In this document: positions 18,649 through 26,932 of the stretch, piece after piece
Layout: each line of letters begins with the position of its first letter
Numbering within the stretch: the stretch's first letter is position 1
Assembly (NCBI GenBank): GCA_031296105.1
Contig: JARLGJ010000057.1
Span: forward strand, 115,682-179,681
Origin: Acidobacteriota bacterium
GTDB taxonomy: Bacteria > Acidobacteriota > Terriglobia > Terriglobales > Acidobacteriaceae
DNA: 64,000 bases
Reading direction: 5' to 3'
Notes under the pieces: model-generated
What the model was told of the DNA's origin: nothing
The model's database searches: none
What the model saw: only the letters and a program-made list of their open reading frames with translations
Translations under genes and position numbers: made by a program

Positions 18649-19698
18649 ATGGCATTGACGGAAATCATGGAAACTCTCGGCAGCGCGGCGCGGCGCGGCG
18701 AATATGCCGGCGCGGAAACCGTGCTGCACTTCGGCTCTCCGGCCGCGGAACTTGCGGCCCTGCGCGAAGCCTGCGCCGTCTTCGATCTCTCCTGGCGCGG
18801 CAAGCTGGTGATCAGCGGCGAGGATCGCGTCCGCTGGCTCAACGGCATGGTCACCAATAACACGCGCGACCTGGCCCAGGACTGCGGCAACTACAGCTTT
18901 GTGCTCAACCCCCAGGGTCGCATTCAGGCCGACCTGACGGCCTTCCAGCGCGGCGACTTCTACATGATTGAAACCGAAGCTGCCCAGATTCCGTTGCTCA
19001 AGGAATTCTTCGACCGCTACATCATCATGGATGACGTGGAAGCCGGCGACCTCGGCGGCCGCCTGACTTCGATTGGCGTCGGCGGCCCGCGGGCAGCATC
19101 CGTGCTGGCCAAAGCCGGACTCCTTCCCGGCGAAGCCCGCCCCGGCCAACTGCTGGACGGAAGCTGGAACGGCATGGGCTACACCCTGGTCTGCGATCCC
19201 ATTGAAGTACGCGGCTGGTTCGAACTGTGGCTCTCGGCGGACAACGTCGCCGCCTTCTGGCAGGCGCTCATCGCCTCCGGAGCCGTGCCCGCCGGTGCGC
19301 AGGCCCTCGAGTGGCAGCGCATTCTGCTGGGCCTTCCCCGCGTCGGCGTCGAGATCGGCGCCAAGGTTCTGCCGCAGGAGACCGGGCAGGAGTACGCGCT
19401 GCATCACACCAAGGGCTGCTACATCGGCCAGGAGATCGTCGAGCGCATCCACTCCCGCGGACAGGTGCATCGCCTTCTCACCGGGCTTATTCTCGACCTT
19501 GCAGCCCCCGCCCCCGGCTGCAAGGTTCTGGCTGGCGGCAAGGAAGCCGGTGAGATTGCCTCCAGCGCGGTGATTCCCGTCGCTGGCCAGGAGCGCACCG
19601 TCGCCCTGGCGTACCTGCGCCGCGACACGCTTCAAGATCAGTCTGTAACCGTGGAAGGCTGCGACGCTCGCGTCAGCCCGCTGCCCTTCCGCTTTTAA
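18649..19698 (+). CDS. ygfZ: YgfZ/GcvT-domain folate-binding protein
   Basis: 349-residue member of the tetrahydrofolate-binding YgfZ family, related to glycine-cleavage T protein; in E. coli YgfZ supports repair or assembly of certain iron-sulfur enzymes such as MiaB. The diagnostic KGCYIGQEIVERIHSRGQ motif is present near residue 262, containing the family's conserved cysteine. The N-terminal GcvT-like part includes LSWRGKLVISGEDRVRWLNG (about 46-66). The start ATG 18649 is divergent from the glycosyltransferase gene with about 150 bp between. It heads a compact operon: DUF1844 gene (32 nt gap), MBL hydrolase (4-bp overlap), ribF (1-bp overlap). Confidence 0.9.
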   Translation: MALTEIMETLGSAARRGEYAGAETVLHFGSPAAELAALREACAVFDLSWRGKLVISGEDRVRWLNGMVTNNTRDLAQDCGNYSFVLNPQGRIQADLTAFQRGDFYMIETEAAQIPLLKEFFDRYIIMDDVEAGDLGGRLTSIGVGGPRAASVLAKAGLLPGEARPGQLLDGSWNGMGYTLVCDPIEVRGWFELWLSADNVAAFWQALIASGAVPAGAQALEWQRILLGLPRVGVEIGAKVLPQETGQEYALHHTKGCYIGQEIVERIHSRGQVHRLLTGLILDLAAPAPGCKVLAGGKEAGEIASSAVIPVAGQERTVALAYLRRDTLQDQSVTVEGCDARVSPLPFRF

Positions 19699-19730
19699 CG
19701 CTATTTTCGATATACACGGATTGGACGAAC

Positions 19731-20270
19731 ATGGAAAAAGAGAAGAAACCTGATTTCGTTGTCACCGACCGTCGCAAGTTCACCGAAGACGGCGCCCTGC
19801 GCCAGGATGCCGCCGCCGAGACCAAGGCTCCCGAGCCCGTTCCCACGCCCGTTCCCGCGCCTCCGCCCGTGGCCGAAGCCACGCCCGCTGCGCCTCCCGC
19901 TCCGGAGCCGTTTCCAGCTCCAGCCTCCGTGCCGCAAGCCGAGACCGGCTACAACGCCGACTCGCAGCGCGGCCAGTTCGGCGGCCAGAAGATGGAGTTC
20001 ATCCACCTGCTCGACATGCTGGTGCAGACGGCGATGATGTATGCCGGAGCCATGGACACCGGCACCGAGCACCGTGTCGATATCGTCGGCCTGCGGCAGA
20101 TGATCGACCTCGTCGGCGTGCTTGACCAGAAGACCAAGGGCAACCTCACCGAGCAGGAAAAAGGCATCCTGGAAAACACCATCTTCCAACTCCGCATGAC
20201 CTACATGGAGATCGTCAACATGATTGACAAGCAGGCCATGGAGAACGCCCCGGGAGCGCCAAAAAAGTGA
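19731..20270 (+). CDS. DUF1844 domain protein
   Basis: 179 residues in two parts. Residues 1-85 are a Pro/Ala/Glu-rich, probably disordered segment (repeated VPTPVPAPPP-like runs) after a charged start (MEKEKKPDFVVTDRRKF). Residues about 90-170 are the DUF1844 domain: helical, with EFIHLLDMLVQTAMMYAG and LRQMIDLVGVLDQKTKGNLT. The domain is common in Acidobacteriota and deltaproteobacterial groups; function unknown. It is flanked by ygfZ and an MBL-fold gene in a tightly spaced operon, and its stop overlaps the next start (GTGA). Confidence 0.9.
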   Translation: MEKEKKPDFVVTDRRKFTEDGALRQDAAAETKAPEPVPTPVPAPPPVAEATPAAPPAPEPFPAPASVPQAETGYNADSQRGQFGGQKMEFIHLLDMLVQTAMMYAGAMDTGTEHRVDIVGLRQMIDLVGVLDQKTKGNLTEQEKGILENTIFQLRMTYMEIVNMIDKQAMENAPGAPKK

Positions 20271-21055
20271 AGCGCGGAACCATCACGGTGCTTGGCAGCG
20301 CCACCTCGATGGGCATTCCCACCATTGGCTGCGAGTGCGCCACCTGCCTCTCCACCGACCCGAAGGACCGCCGCTCGCGGCCTTCGGTGATGCTCAACTG
20401 GGCGAACCGCTGCATCGTCATCGACACCGGCCCCGACTTCCGCCAGCAGGCCCTGCGCGAGCATGTGCGGCACCTCGACGCCGTGCTCTACACCCACGCC
20501 CACGCCGATCACATCCTCGGCCTCGATGACCTGCGTCCCTTGACCTACGATCGCTCCAACAGCGGCACGCGCCTGCCGCTCTACGCTCGCGCCAACACCG
20601 CGCGCCATCTGCGCAACGTCTTCCAGTACGTCTTCGACGAGAGCTACAAGTACGGCGGCACGGCCAAGGTTACGCTCAACGAGATTGACGGTCCCTTCGA
20701 CCTGCTGGACCTGCGCGTGGTGCCCGTTCCCATCCTGCACGGCGACGCCGAGATTTACGGCTACCGCATTGGACGCTTCGCCTACCTCACCGACTTCAGC
20801 ACCATTCCGGAAGCATCGCTCCCTTTGCTCGCGGGCGTTGAGGTCGTCTTTCTTGACGCGCTGCGTCACACGTTCCATCCCACGCACTCCACGGTCGCCA
20901 ATTCCCTGCAAGTTGCCGCCCGCATCGGTGCCCGCCAAACATTTTTCACCCACATCGGACACGACCTGCCGCACGCGGCCACCAATCGTTCCCTGCCCCT
21001 GGGCGTGGAACTGGCCTGGGACGGTTTGCGCCTCGATGTCGAGTTGGAGGACTAG
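20267..21055 (+). CDS. MBL-fold metallohydrolase, PhnP-like
   Basis: 262-residue metallo-beta-lactamase-fold hydrolase. The metal motif THAHADHILGLDD lies near residue 77, preceded by the family cysteine pair CECATCLS near residue 20 and VIDTGPDFRQQAL near 55; further ligands are in ILHGDAEIYGYRIG, LTDFS and FFTHIGHDLPH. The arrangement matches PhnP-type phosphodiesterases and related enzymes (cyclic phosphodiester cleavage in PhnP), but no phn genes are present, so the substrate is open. The GTG start overlaps the DUF1844 stop by 4 nt, and its own stop overlaps the ribF start by 1 nt (TAGTG). Confidence 0.88.
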   Translation: MKRGTITVLGSATSMGIPTIGCECATCLSTDPKDRRSRPSVMLNWANRCIVIDTGPDFRQQALREHVRHLDAVLYTHAHADHILGLDDLRPLTYDRSNSGTRLPLYARANTARHLRNVFQYVFDESYKYGGTAKVTLNEIDGPFDLLDLRVVPVPILHGDAEIYGYRIGRFAYLTDFSTIPEASLPLLAGVEVVFLDALRHTFHPTHSTVANSLQVAARIGARQTFFTHIGHDLPHAATNRSLPLGVELAWDGLRLDVELED

Positions 21056-22008
21056 TGCTGGTCTTCGAGTCGTGGGAGGAGATACCGGCGGACTTCGGTC
21101 CAACGGTCATCACCGTTGGCAACTTCGACGGCATTCACCGCGCGCACCAGAGCTTGATCTCGGCCGTAGCCGCGCGCGCCCGCGAACTGAATGCCCGCTC
21201 CGTGGTGGTCACCTTCGATCCGCATCCCACGCGCATTCTGCGTCCGCACGGCGGCCCGCCGCTTATCACTCCGCGCCAGGAGAAGCTCAACGTGCTCTCT
21301 CTTTGCGGCGTGGATGCCGTGCTGCTGGCGCCCTTCACCCGCGACCTTTCCCTGATGCCGCCCTTTGAATTTGCCGAGGAGCTGCTCGTCACGCGCCTGC
21401 ACGCCATCGAGGTGCACGAGGGCTTCAACTTCCACTTCGGACACAATGGCGAAGGCACCGTGGAGCGCCTGCACGAGTTCGGACGCAAGCTCGGCTTTGC
21501 CGTCGTCGCGCATCCGCCCATGCAGTGGGGAGGCCTGGTCATCAGCAGCAGCAACGTGCGCGCGGAAATTCTCGGCGGCCGCATCGAGGCCGCGCGCCAC
21601 CTTCTCGGACGCCCCTTCAGCATCGTCTCCTCGCCGGGACGCGGACGCGGCTACGGCACGCGCTACACTGTCCCTACCGTAAACCTGGCGCGCTATGAGG
21701 AGCTGATCCCCGGCTTCGGCGTGTACGTCACCGACATGGAGATCAACGGCGAAGTCTTCGAGTCGGTCACCAACGTCGGCAACCGTCCCACCTTCGGCCC
21801 GGATTCCTTCGCCATCGAGAGCTACATCCTCAACTTCCACCCGCTCGATCTCTCGTCCGACACGCCCTTGCGCCTCAGCTTCCTGCATCGCCTGCGCGGC
21901 GAAGTGCGCTTCCCCTCGGTCGAGGCCTTGAAGGAGCAGATCGGCCGCGACGTCCTGCGCGCCCAGCGTTACTTCCGCATGAGGAACACCCTGCGCAAAC
22001 ACGGCTAG
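21055..22008 (+). CDS. ribF: bifunctional riboflavin kinase / FAD synthetase
   Basis: Makes FMN from riboflavin and FAD from FMN. 317 residues, the usual length. N-terminal nucleotidyltransferase domain: TVGNFDGIHRAHQSL near residue 20 and VVTFDPHPTRIL near 55, the late ISSSNVRAEILGG near 165. C-terminal riboflavin kinase domain: GRGYGTRYTVPTVNL near 200 and VTNVGNRPTFG near 238. GTG start overlapped by the MBL-gene stop. Last gene of the ygfZ-DUF1844-MBL-ribF cluster. No FMN riboswitch is seen upstream. Confidence 0.96.
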   Translation: MLVFESWEEIPADFGPTVITVGNFDGIHRAHQSLISAVAARARELNARSVVVTFDPHPTRILRPHGGPPLITPRQEKLNVLSLCGVDAVLLAPFTRDLSLMPPFEFAEELLVTRLHAIEVHEGFNFHFGHNGEGTVERLHEFGRKLGFAVVAHPPMQWGGLVISSSNVRAEILGGRIEAARHLLGRPFSIVSSPGRGRGYGTRYTVPTVNLARYEELIPGFGVYVTDMEINGEVFESVTNVGNRPTFGPDSFAIESYILNFHPLDLSSDTPLRLSFLHRLRGEVRFPSVEALKEQIGRDVLRAQRYFRMRNTLRKHG

Positions 22009-22051
22009 CTCCGAAGCTGTCATCCCGGGCGATTCGTCATTCAGAAAAGTG

Positions 22052-22119
22052 TGTCATTCCGAGCGGAAAAAGCGTCAGGCTCAGCCGGACGCTTTTGTAG
22101 TCGAGGAACCTCTATTCCC
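22052..22119. repeat. TGTCATTCCGAGCG-type intergenic repeat with internal stem
   Basis: Starts TGTCATTCCGAGCGG and ends CGAGGAACCTCTATTCCC, the well-known ends of a repeat type found between genes in several phyla. Inside is a 9-bp stem AAAAGCGTC / GACGCTTTT (22068-22076 with 22088-22096). It lies between convergent genes ribF and the EamA transporter and may act as a terminator for both. Confidence 0.65.
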
Positions 22120-22155
22120 GGCAATACTCTCCGGGCAACTCCCCAGAAATGTACC

Positions 22156-23184
22156 TCACTCCATCGCTTCCAGCGCGCCGCTTTTCCCCGCGCCCATCTG
22201 CACCAGCAACGTGGAGAGCAGCACCAGCACAATTCCAGCAATCTGCACCGGGCCCACCATTTCCCCCAACACGGCGGCCGCCACCAGAATGGAAAACACC
22301 GGCTCCAGGCAACCGGTCACAATCGCCCGCGTCGCATCCAGATGATGCAGGCCCGCAAAGTAAAATGAGAACGGCAGCAGCGTCGAGGTCACCGAAAAAA
22401 TCGCCATAAATGTCCACTGCGCGCCGCTGTAATGCGCGGCCACAATCCGCCATGGCGGATTCACAAACAGCCAGCCCGCGCCCGCCGCACCCAAGGCCCA
22501 AGCCTGCACTGTCCAGCGGTCGTGCGATTCCATGAGATGGCTGCCGAAGACGTTGTAGAACGCAAAGGCCACTGCCGCCGTCAGCGCCGCCGCCACGCCC
22601 AGGTGATCCAGCAACATACTGCCCGGCGCAATCCCCAGCCAGGGAAAGTGCGCGGTGCGTCCCACAACGCCAACCGCCAGCACGCATCCCGCCACGGCCG
22701 CCGCCACGCCCGCTATGCGTGCCAGCGTCGGCTTCTGCAGTCCGCGCCCCAGCATCCAAAACAGCACAAACACCGGCGCAAGATATTGCAGGATGATCGC
22801 CGTTGCCACGTTCGTTCTCTGAATGGCCAAGTAGTAAAAGAAATTCGATGCCGCAATGCCCAGCGTGCCGAACAGCGTGCAGTCCAGCAATTCGCGCGGC
22901 TTCATGCGCAAAGATCCCGCTCCCCGCGCCGCCGCCAGCAGCGGAAACAGCACCAGCACGGCAAACGTGGTGCGGCTCTGCGCCAGCATCAGCGGCGGCA
23001 CCAGAGGAACCCGCGCGCCCAGCAGCGTCATGCGTCCGGTGAACACCGCGCGCCCCAGTGTGGCCGAAACCGCCCACAGCATGGCTGCCGCGCCAATGTA
23101 CAAATAGCCGCGCACCGGCGAGGGCTGAAATCCTTCCGCGGTGGAAGAAAAAGACGATGGCTCGCGAACTGCTGCTGTGGGCAC
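22156..23184 (-). CDS. EamA/DMT-family transporter
   Basis: 342-residue drug/metabolite transporter of the 10-helix EamA type. Two homologous five-helix halves are evident: the first begins YLYIGAAAMLWAVSATLGRA near residue 30, the second LTAAVAFAFYNVFGSHLM near 190, with the typical TSTLLPFSFYFAGLHHLDATRA and CLEPVFSILVAAAVLGE near 260-290. Such proteins usually export amino acids or metabolites; substrate unknown. GTG 23184 is preferred (GGAG 4-5 nt upstream) over the adjoining TTG 23187. It starts only 11 nt after the CDF transporter stop on the same strand, suggesting an operon. Confidence 0.9.
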   Translation of the reverse strand: MPTAAVREPSSFSSTAEGFQPSPVRGYLYIGAAAMLWAVSATLGRAVFTGRMTLLGARVPLVPPLMLAQSRTTFAVLVLFPLLAAARGAGSLRMKPRELLDCTLFGTLGIAASNFFYYLAIQRTNVATAIILQYLAPVFVLFWMLGRGLQKPTLARIAGVAAAVAGCVLAVGVVGRTAHFPWLGIAPGSMLLDHLGVAAALTAAVAFAFYNVFGSHLMESHDRWTVQAWALGAAGAGWLFVNPPWRIVAAHYSGAQWTFMAIFSVTSTLLPFSFYFAGLHHLDATRAIVTGCLEPVFSILVAAAVLGEMVGPVQIAGIVLVLLSTLLVQMGAGKSGALEAME

Positions 23185-23195
23185 CAAGCTCCCTT

Positions 23196-24620
23196 CTAGC
23201 GACGGTTGTCGGTCTGCGGCTCGGGGTGCATGAGCACGCGGAACAGGTCGGGGGCCTCGCGCTTGAACTGAATCTCCAACTCGGTTTGAATATCATGCAC
23301 CCGCGAGAGCGGCAGATTGTCGGGCAGCGTCAGGTGGCAGGAGAGGAACTTGTGCTGCCGCACCCTTTTCAAGATGATCTCGTGAATGTCTACCACGTCG
23401 GGGAATGTCGCCACGATCCGCTGCAAACGCTTCTCCAGCGCCTCGTCATACACGATGGCATCGGTCATCTCAATCGTTGCCGGCTCGCTCTCAATGTGCG
23501 TCAGGATGGAATCGATCTCCGGCGCGTGCGCGCGTATGTCGGCCTCCAGGGCCGTCACGCGGTCGTGCGCGGCGATCAGCAGCATGTTCTCGTCGAGTTC
23601 CACGTGCAGCTCGGCGTGAATGCGTCCGTCCATCTCCTGCACGCTGATGTCGTGCACCGTCAGATTGTTGCGCAAGGCCGCGGCGCGTATGCGGTCGAAG
23701 GTGCTTTCCGCGCCCTCCGCCCGCGGCACGGCCGTCACCAGCACGTCGGAATCGCCCAGCAGCCCGTGTATGCGCTGCGTCACGTCGTTCACCACGCGGT
23801 CCGAGGCCTGGAAGGTCAGGTTGCGTCCCATGGCCACCGCGACGTCGCCAAAGTACCGGCTGCCCGCCTTGCGAATGCGCACGCGGTCCACGTCCAGCAC
23901 GCCCGGCACGTTGCGCACCTGGGCGATCATGCGGTTGCGTATGCCCTTCGGCGCCGCGTCCAGCAGCGCGTCCAAGGTCTCGCGCGCCAGCCGCCAGCTT
24001 ACCCACACCACAATGCAGGCCACGCCCAGCGCGGAGATCGGATCGGCCTTGGCCAGCCACGGCAGGTGATATTCGCGCCCCGCCCACACAAACGCCAGGC
24101 CGGCAATCACCACCGCGCTCGACCAGATGTCCGTGGCAAAGTGCAGCGCGTCGGCCTGCAACGCCTGGCTGGAATATTTCTGCGCCACCTTCTGCAGGGC
24201 GCGCGAGCGCCAGTAGTCCATCACAATCGACGTGCTCATCACCAGCACCGCCCAGATCGACGGCTCAATCTCCACCGTGTGGAAGAACAGGCGCTGTACG
24301 GCCTCGTACACAATCCACACGCAGGTGATCAGCAGCAAAGAGGTCTCTACGAAGGCCGAAAGATTTTCGATCTTGCCGTGTCCGTACTGGTGGTCGGAAT
24401 CCGCGGGCAAGTCGCTGACCCGCACCGAGTACATCGTCATCAGCGCCGCCACCAGGTCCAGCGACGAGTGCAGCGCCTCGGACAGAATGCCCAGGCTGCC
24501 GGTGAACGCGCCAATCACAAACTTCAGCGTCGTGATGCAGATCGCCACCAGCACGCTGTTGCGCGCCACGCGCTGCTTCTCCGCGCGCATGTTGTCGAAC
24601 TGGATCGCCGTCCCCGCCAT
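23196..24620 (-). CDS. cation diffusion facilitator (CDF) transporter with long C-terminal region
   Basis: 474-residue divalent-metal/proton antiporter. Six membrane helices in the first 225 residues; metal site residues in LHSSLDLVAAL (helix II) and LHFATDIWSSA (helix V), both with the HxxxD pattern typical of zinc/cadmium or mixed-specificity CDFs. The cytoplasmic part is about 250 residues, much longer than the usual 80-100, and appears to contain two or three copies of the dimerisation-type domain (VRNVPGVLDVDRVRIRKAG; LTVHDISVQEMDGRIHAELH; FPDVVDIHEIILKRVRQHK). That duplication is inferred from these repeating core patterns. It precedes the EamA gene. Confidence 0.92.
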   Translation of the reverse strand: MAGTAIQFDNMRAEKQRVARNSVLVAICITTLKFVIGAFTGSLGILSEALHSSLDLVAALMTMYSVRVSDLPADSDHQYGHGKIENLSAFVETSLLLITCVWIVYEAVQRLFFHTVEIEPSIWAVLVMSTSIVMDYWRSRALQKVAQKYSSQALQADALHFATDIWSSAVVIAGLAFVWAGREYHLPWLAKADPISALGVACIVVWVSWRLARETLDALLDAAPKGIRNRMIAQVRNVPGVLDVDRVRIRKAGSRYFGDVAVAMGRNLTFQASDRVVNDVTQRIHGLLGDSDVLVTAVPRAEGAESTFDRIRAAALRNNLTVHDISVQEMDGRIHAELHVELDENMLLIAAHDRVTALEADIRAHAPEIDSILTHIESEPATIEMTDAIVYDEALEKRLQRIVATFPDVVDIHEIILKRVRQHKFLSCHLTLPDNLPLSRVHDIQTELEIQFKREAPDLFRVLMHPEPQTDNRR

Positions 24621-24789
24621 GCAAGAAGATTAAACGGTTCCCGCGCTGTGTGCCAAGCGCGCGCCATGGTCTTTGCCCGCCTCGCGCGCACTGCGCCCAC
24701 CCGCCGGCTTGTGCTAGCATCAAAAGCGTTCCATTTTGCGATTGGGAGCGCCCTGTGCGCTCCTTTTAGAGTTTGGAGAATTACCCGCG

Positions 24790-25908
24790 TTGCAAGCATC
24801 TGTTGACGGCCATCGCCCCACCATCCTCGTGACAGGAATTTCAGGTAACCTGGGACACCGGCTCCTGCCTCTGCTCCCGGATTTCCGCGTCCTTGGTGTC
24901 GATCTGGCCCCGCTCGCCGCTCATCCGGAGATTGAGCTTCATCCCCTGCACCTGGGCCGCGAGGCAAGCTGTGTGGAACTGGTGCGCCTCATGCGCGCCA
25001 CCGAAGTCGAGATGGTCGTGCACCTGGCCTTTACCGCCAGCCCCGCGCGCGATGTCGAAAATGCCCGCGACACCATGTGGCAAACCAATGTCGCCGGCAC
25101 GGCGCGCGTCATGGAAGCCATCACCGAAGTCAATCGCCACGGCGGCAACGTCCGCAAATTCATCTTCACCGGCAGCGCTTCCGTTTATGGACCGGAGACC
25201 GCGCCGCTCGTTGACGAGGACGCGCCCCTGGCGGCGCACACGCTTCCCTACGCGCTCGATCACGCCGAGGCGGATCACGTCGTGCGCTTCCGCTCGGCCA
25301 GCATGGGCCACTGTTCCACTACTTTGTTGCGCGCCCAGGCCTTCGCCGGCGCTGGCGTGGAGAGCTTTCTGCTCGGCGCTCTGCAGGGACGCGCTTACGG
25401 CACCGGTCCGCGCGCCGCGCGCTGGCAGCAGAAGGGACGCCTTGTTCCGTACGTGCTGCCCACCGGCCACGAAGCGCTCGAAAAACAAACGCAGTTCGTC
25501 CATGTAGAAGATCTTGCGCGCCTCGTGCGCTGGCTGCTCGACCGCCGCGACGATCCGCAGAGCGAGCCCACGGTGCTCAACGTCGCCGCGCCCGGCCAGC
25601 CGCTCACCCGCGCGCGCTGCGTGGAGATTGCCAGCACGCGCCTGCGCCGCTGCCTCACCCAAGGACTTTGCGTGCGCCGCATGAACTCCTATTGGAAGAG
25701 CGGACTCTCCGCCGTGCCGCCCGAAGCCTTCCCTTACCTCAGCGGCTCCAACACGGTGAGCATCGACCGCCTGCGCACATTGCTCGGCGCGGACTTCTCG
25801 CGCATCATCAGGTTCACCAGCGAAGAGGCGTTCGCCGAAAGCATCCAAAGCAATACGCTGGAAGTTCCCGCGCCAGGCGATTCTTCCAACATTCTCTCTC
25901 TGCGCTAA
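24790..25908 (+). CDS. NAD-dependent epimerase/dehydratase-like (extended SDR) protein
   Basis: 372 residues with the extended SDR Rossmann motif ILVTGISGNLGHRLL at the N-terminus, the VVHLAF strand near 75, and KFIFTGSASVYGPE near 125. The usual catalytic YxxxK reads YALDH (Tyr at 25249, His codon at 25261), so the lysine is replaced; activity or cofactor handling may differ. The C-terminal half has a substrate-binding segment with TQFVHVEDLARLVRWLL, standard in this family. I chose TTG 24790 because GGAG lies about 11 nt upstream; an earlier TTG at 24736 is possible. Substrate unknown, no sugar-nucleotide genes adjoin. Confidence 0.8.
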   Translation: MQASVDGHRPTILVTGISGNLGHRLLPLLPDFRVLGVDLAPLAAHPEIELHPLHLGREASCVELVRLMRATEVEMVVHLAFTASPARDVENARDTMWQTNVAGTARVMEAITEVNRHGGNVRKFIFTGSASVYGPETAPLVDEDAPLAAHTLPYALDHAEADHVVRFRSASMGHCSTTLLRAQAFAGAGVESFLLGALQGRAYGTGPRAARWQQKGRLVPYVLPTGHEALEKQTQFVHVEDLARLVRWLLDRRDDPQSEPTVLNVAAPGQPLTRARCVEIASTRLRRCLTQGLCVRRMNSYWKSGLSAVPPEAFPYLSGSNTVSIDRLRTLLGADFSRIIRFTSEEAFAESIQSNTLEVPAPGDSSNILSLR

Positions 25909-26005
25909 GGCAGCTCGAAACAAGTTATTTTTGGCCGAGGTACGGGACTGTCCGGGCACGGATTTGCAGAATGCTGAAATACGCTAATGCTGAAGATGTT
26001 TTGTC

Positions 26006-26063
26006 AGGGCACGGCTTCAGCCGTGCCCTGCAAGCCGCGTAAACACAGGGGCTTCAGCCCCTG
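26006..26063. repeat. dispersed palindrome family A, copy 2
   Basis: AGGGCACGGC-TTCA-GCCGTGCCCT (26006-26029) followed after 16 nt by CAGGGGC-TTCA-GCCCCTG (26046-26063). Same two-hairpin layout and TTCA loops as copy 1, between convergent genes. Confidence 0.85.
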
Positions 26064-26117
26064 AGGCGAGCGGTCCTTCCAGGGAAAAGATGTTTATGCG
26101 CTCTCGCGCACGCAGAA

Positions 26118-26139
26118 AAGGCCGCCCGCGGACGGCCTT
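26118..26139 (-). terminator. intrinsic terminator of menG/ubiE gene
   Basis: AAGGCCG / CGGCCTT stem with an 8-nt loop, 17 nt beyond the minus-strand stop; the minus RNA continues with TTCT. Confidence 0.75.
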
Positions 26140-26155
26140 CAACATTTCTTACAAA

Positions 26156-26914
26156 CTACTTCTTACCCCAGTAAACTCCGGCCACGCCAAAGGTGTACGG
26201 CGTGTAGTTCACCTCGCGATAGCCGCACTGGCGCATCAACTCCAGCATCTGCGGCGGCTGCGGAAACCTGGCTACACTCGCTGGCAGGTAGGCATACGGC
26301 CCCTTGGTGCCGGAGATCAAGTTGCCGATCCCGGGCAGCACGCGGCGGAAGTAGAAGCGATAGATCTTGCCCAGCAATCCCTTCGGTTCGCCGAAATCAA
26401 GAATCGCCACTTCGCCGTCGGCGGCCAGCACGCGATTGATTTCGCGCAGTCCCGCCTCGTAATTTGCCAGGTTGCGGAAGCCGAACGCCGAAGTCACCAG
26501 GTTGAAGCGTCCATCGGCAAACGGCATTTGCAAGGCGTCGGCCTCCACCCATTCAATGGACAGCCCCTTGCTCTTTTCCGCCGCGCGCACCAGCATGGGA
26601 TGCGCGAAGTCCGCGCCCACCATCTGCGCGCCCTCCGGCCCGGCCTGCCGGTACAGCGCCAGCGTCATGTCGCCCGTGCCGCAGCAAAGGTCCAGCACCG
26701 TGGCGTCCTTGCGCCGCACAATCCTCCGGAAGCGGCGCGCCGTGCGCCACCACCAGAAACGGTCGATATTCATGGATAGTACGTGATTCAACAGGTCGTA
26801 ACGCGGCGCGATGTCGGAGAACATCTTTTGCACGGCCGAGGCCGCCGTGTCCTGGTCCTGCGCGGGTTCAACGCGTGCGCCCACCGCGCCGCCATTCTGT
26901 TTCACATCGGTCAT
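26156..26914 (-). CDS. ubiE: demethylmenaquinone / 2-polyprenyl-benzoquinol methyltransferase
   Basis: SAM-dependent C-methyltransferase that completes menaquinone (MenG) or methylates a ubiquinone precursor (UbiE). 252 residues. The family start VQKMFSDIAPRYDLLNHVLSM is at about 28-48, the SAM motif VLDLCCGTGDMTLAL near 73, and the family motif ILDFGEPKG near 170. C-terminal GVAGVYWGKK. In this lineage menaquinone is the likely quinone, so menG is the apt function, but sequence alone does not separate the two names. aroB lies 18 nt upstream on the same strand, so the two are probably one operon joining the chorismate and quinone pathways. Confidence 0.95.
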   Translation of the reverse strand: MTDVKQNGGAVGARVEPAQDQDTAASAVQKMFSDIAPRYDLLNHVLSMNIDRFWWWRTARRFRRIVRRKDATVLDLCCGTGDMTLALYRQAGPEGAQMVGADFAHPMLVRAAEKSKGLSIEWVEADALQMPFADGRFNLVTSAFGFRNLANYEAGLREINRVLAADGEVAILDFGEPKGLLGKIYRFYFRRVLPGIGNLISGTKGPYAYLPASVARFPQPPQMLELMRQCGYREVNYTPYTFGVAGVYWGKK

Positions 26915-26932
26915 AAATGTATTGTAACCACT

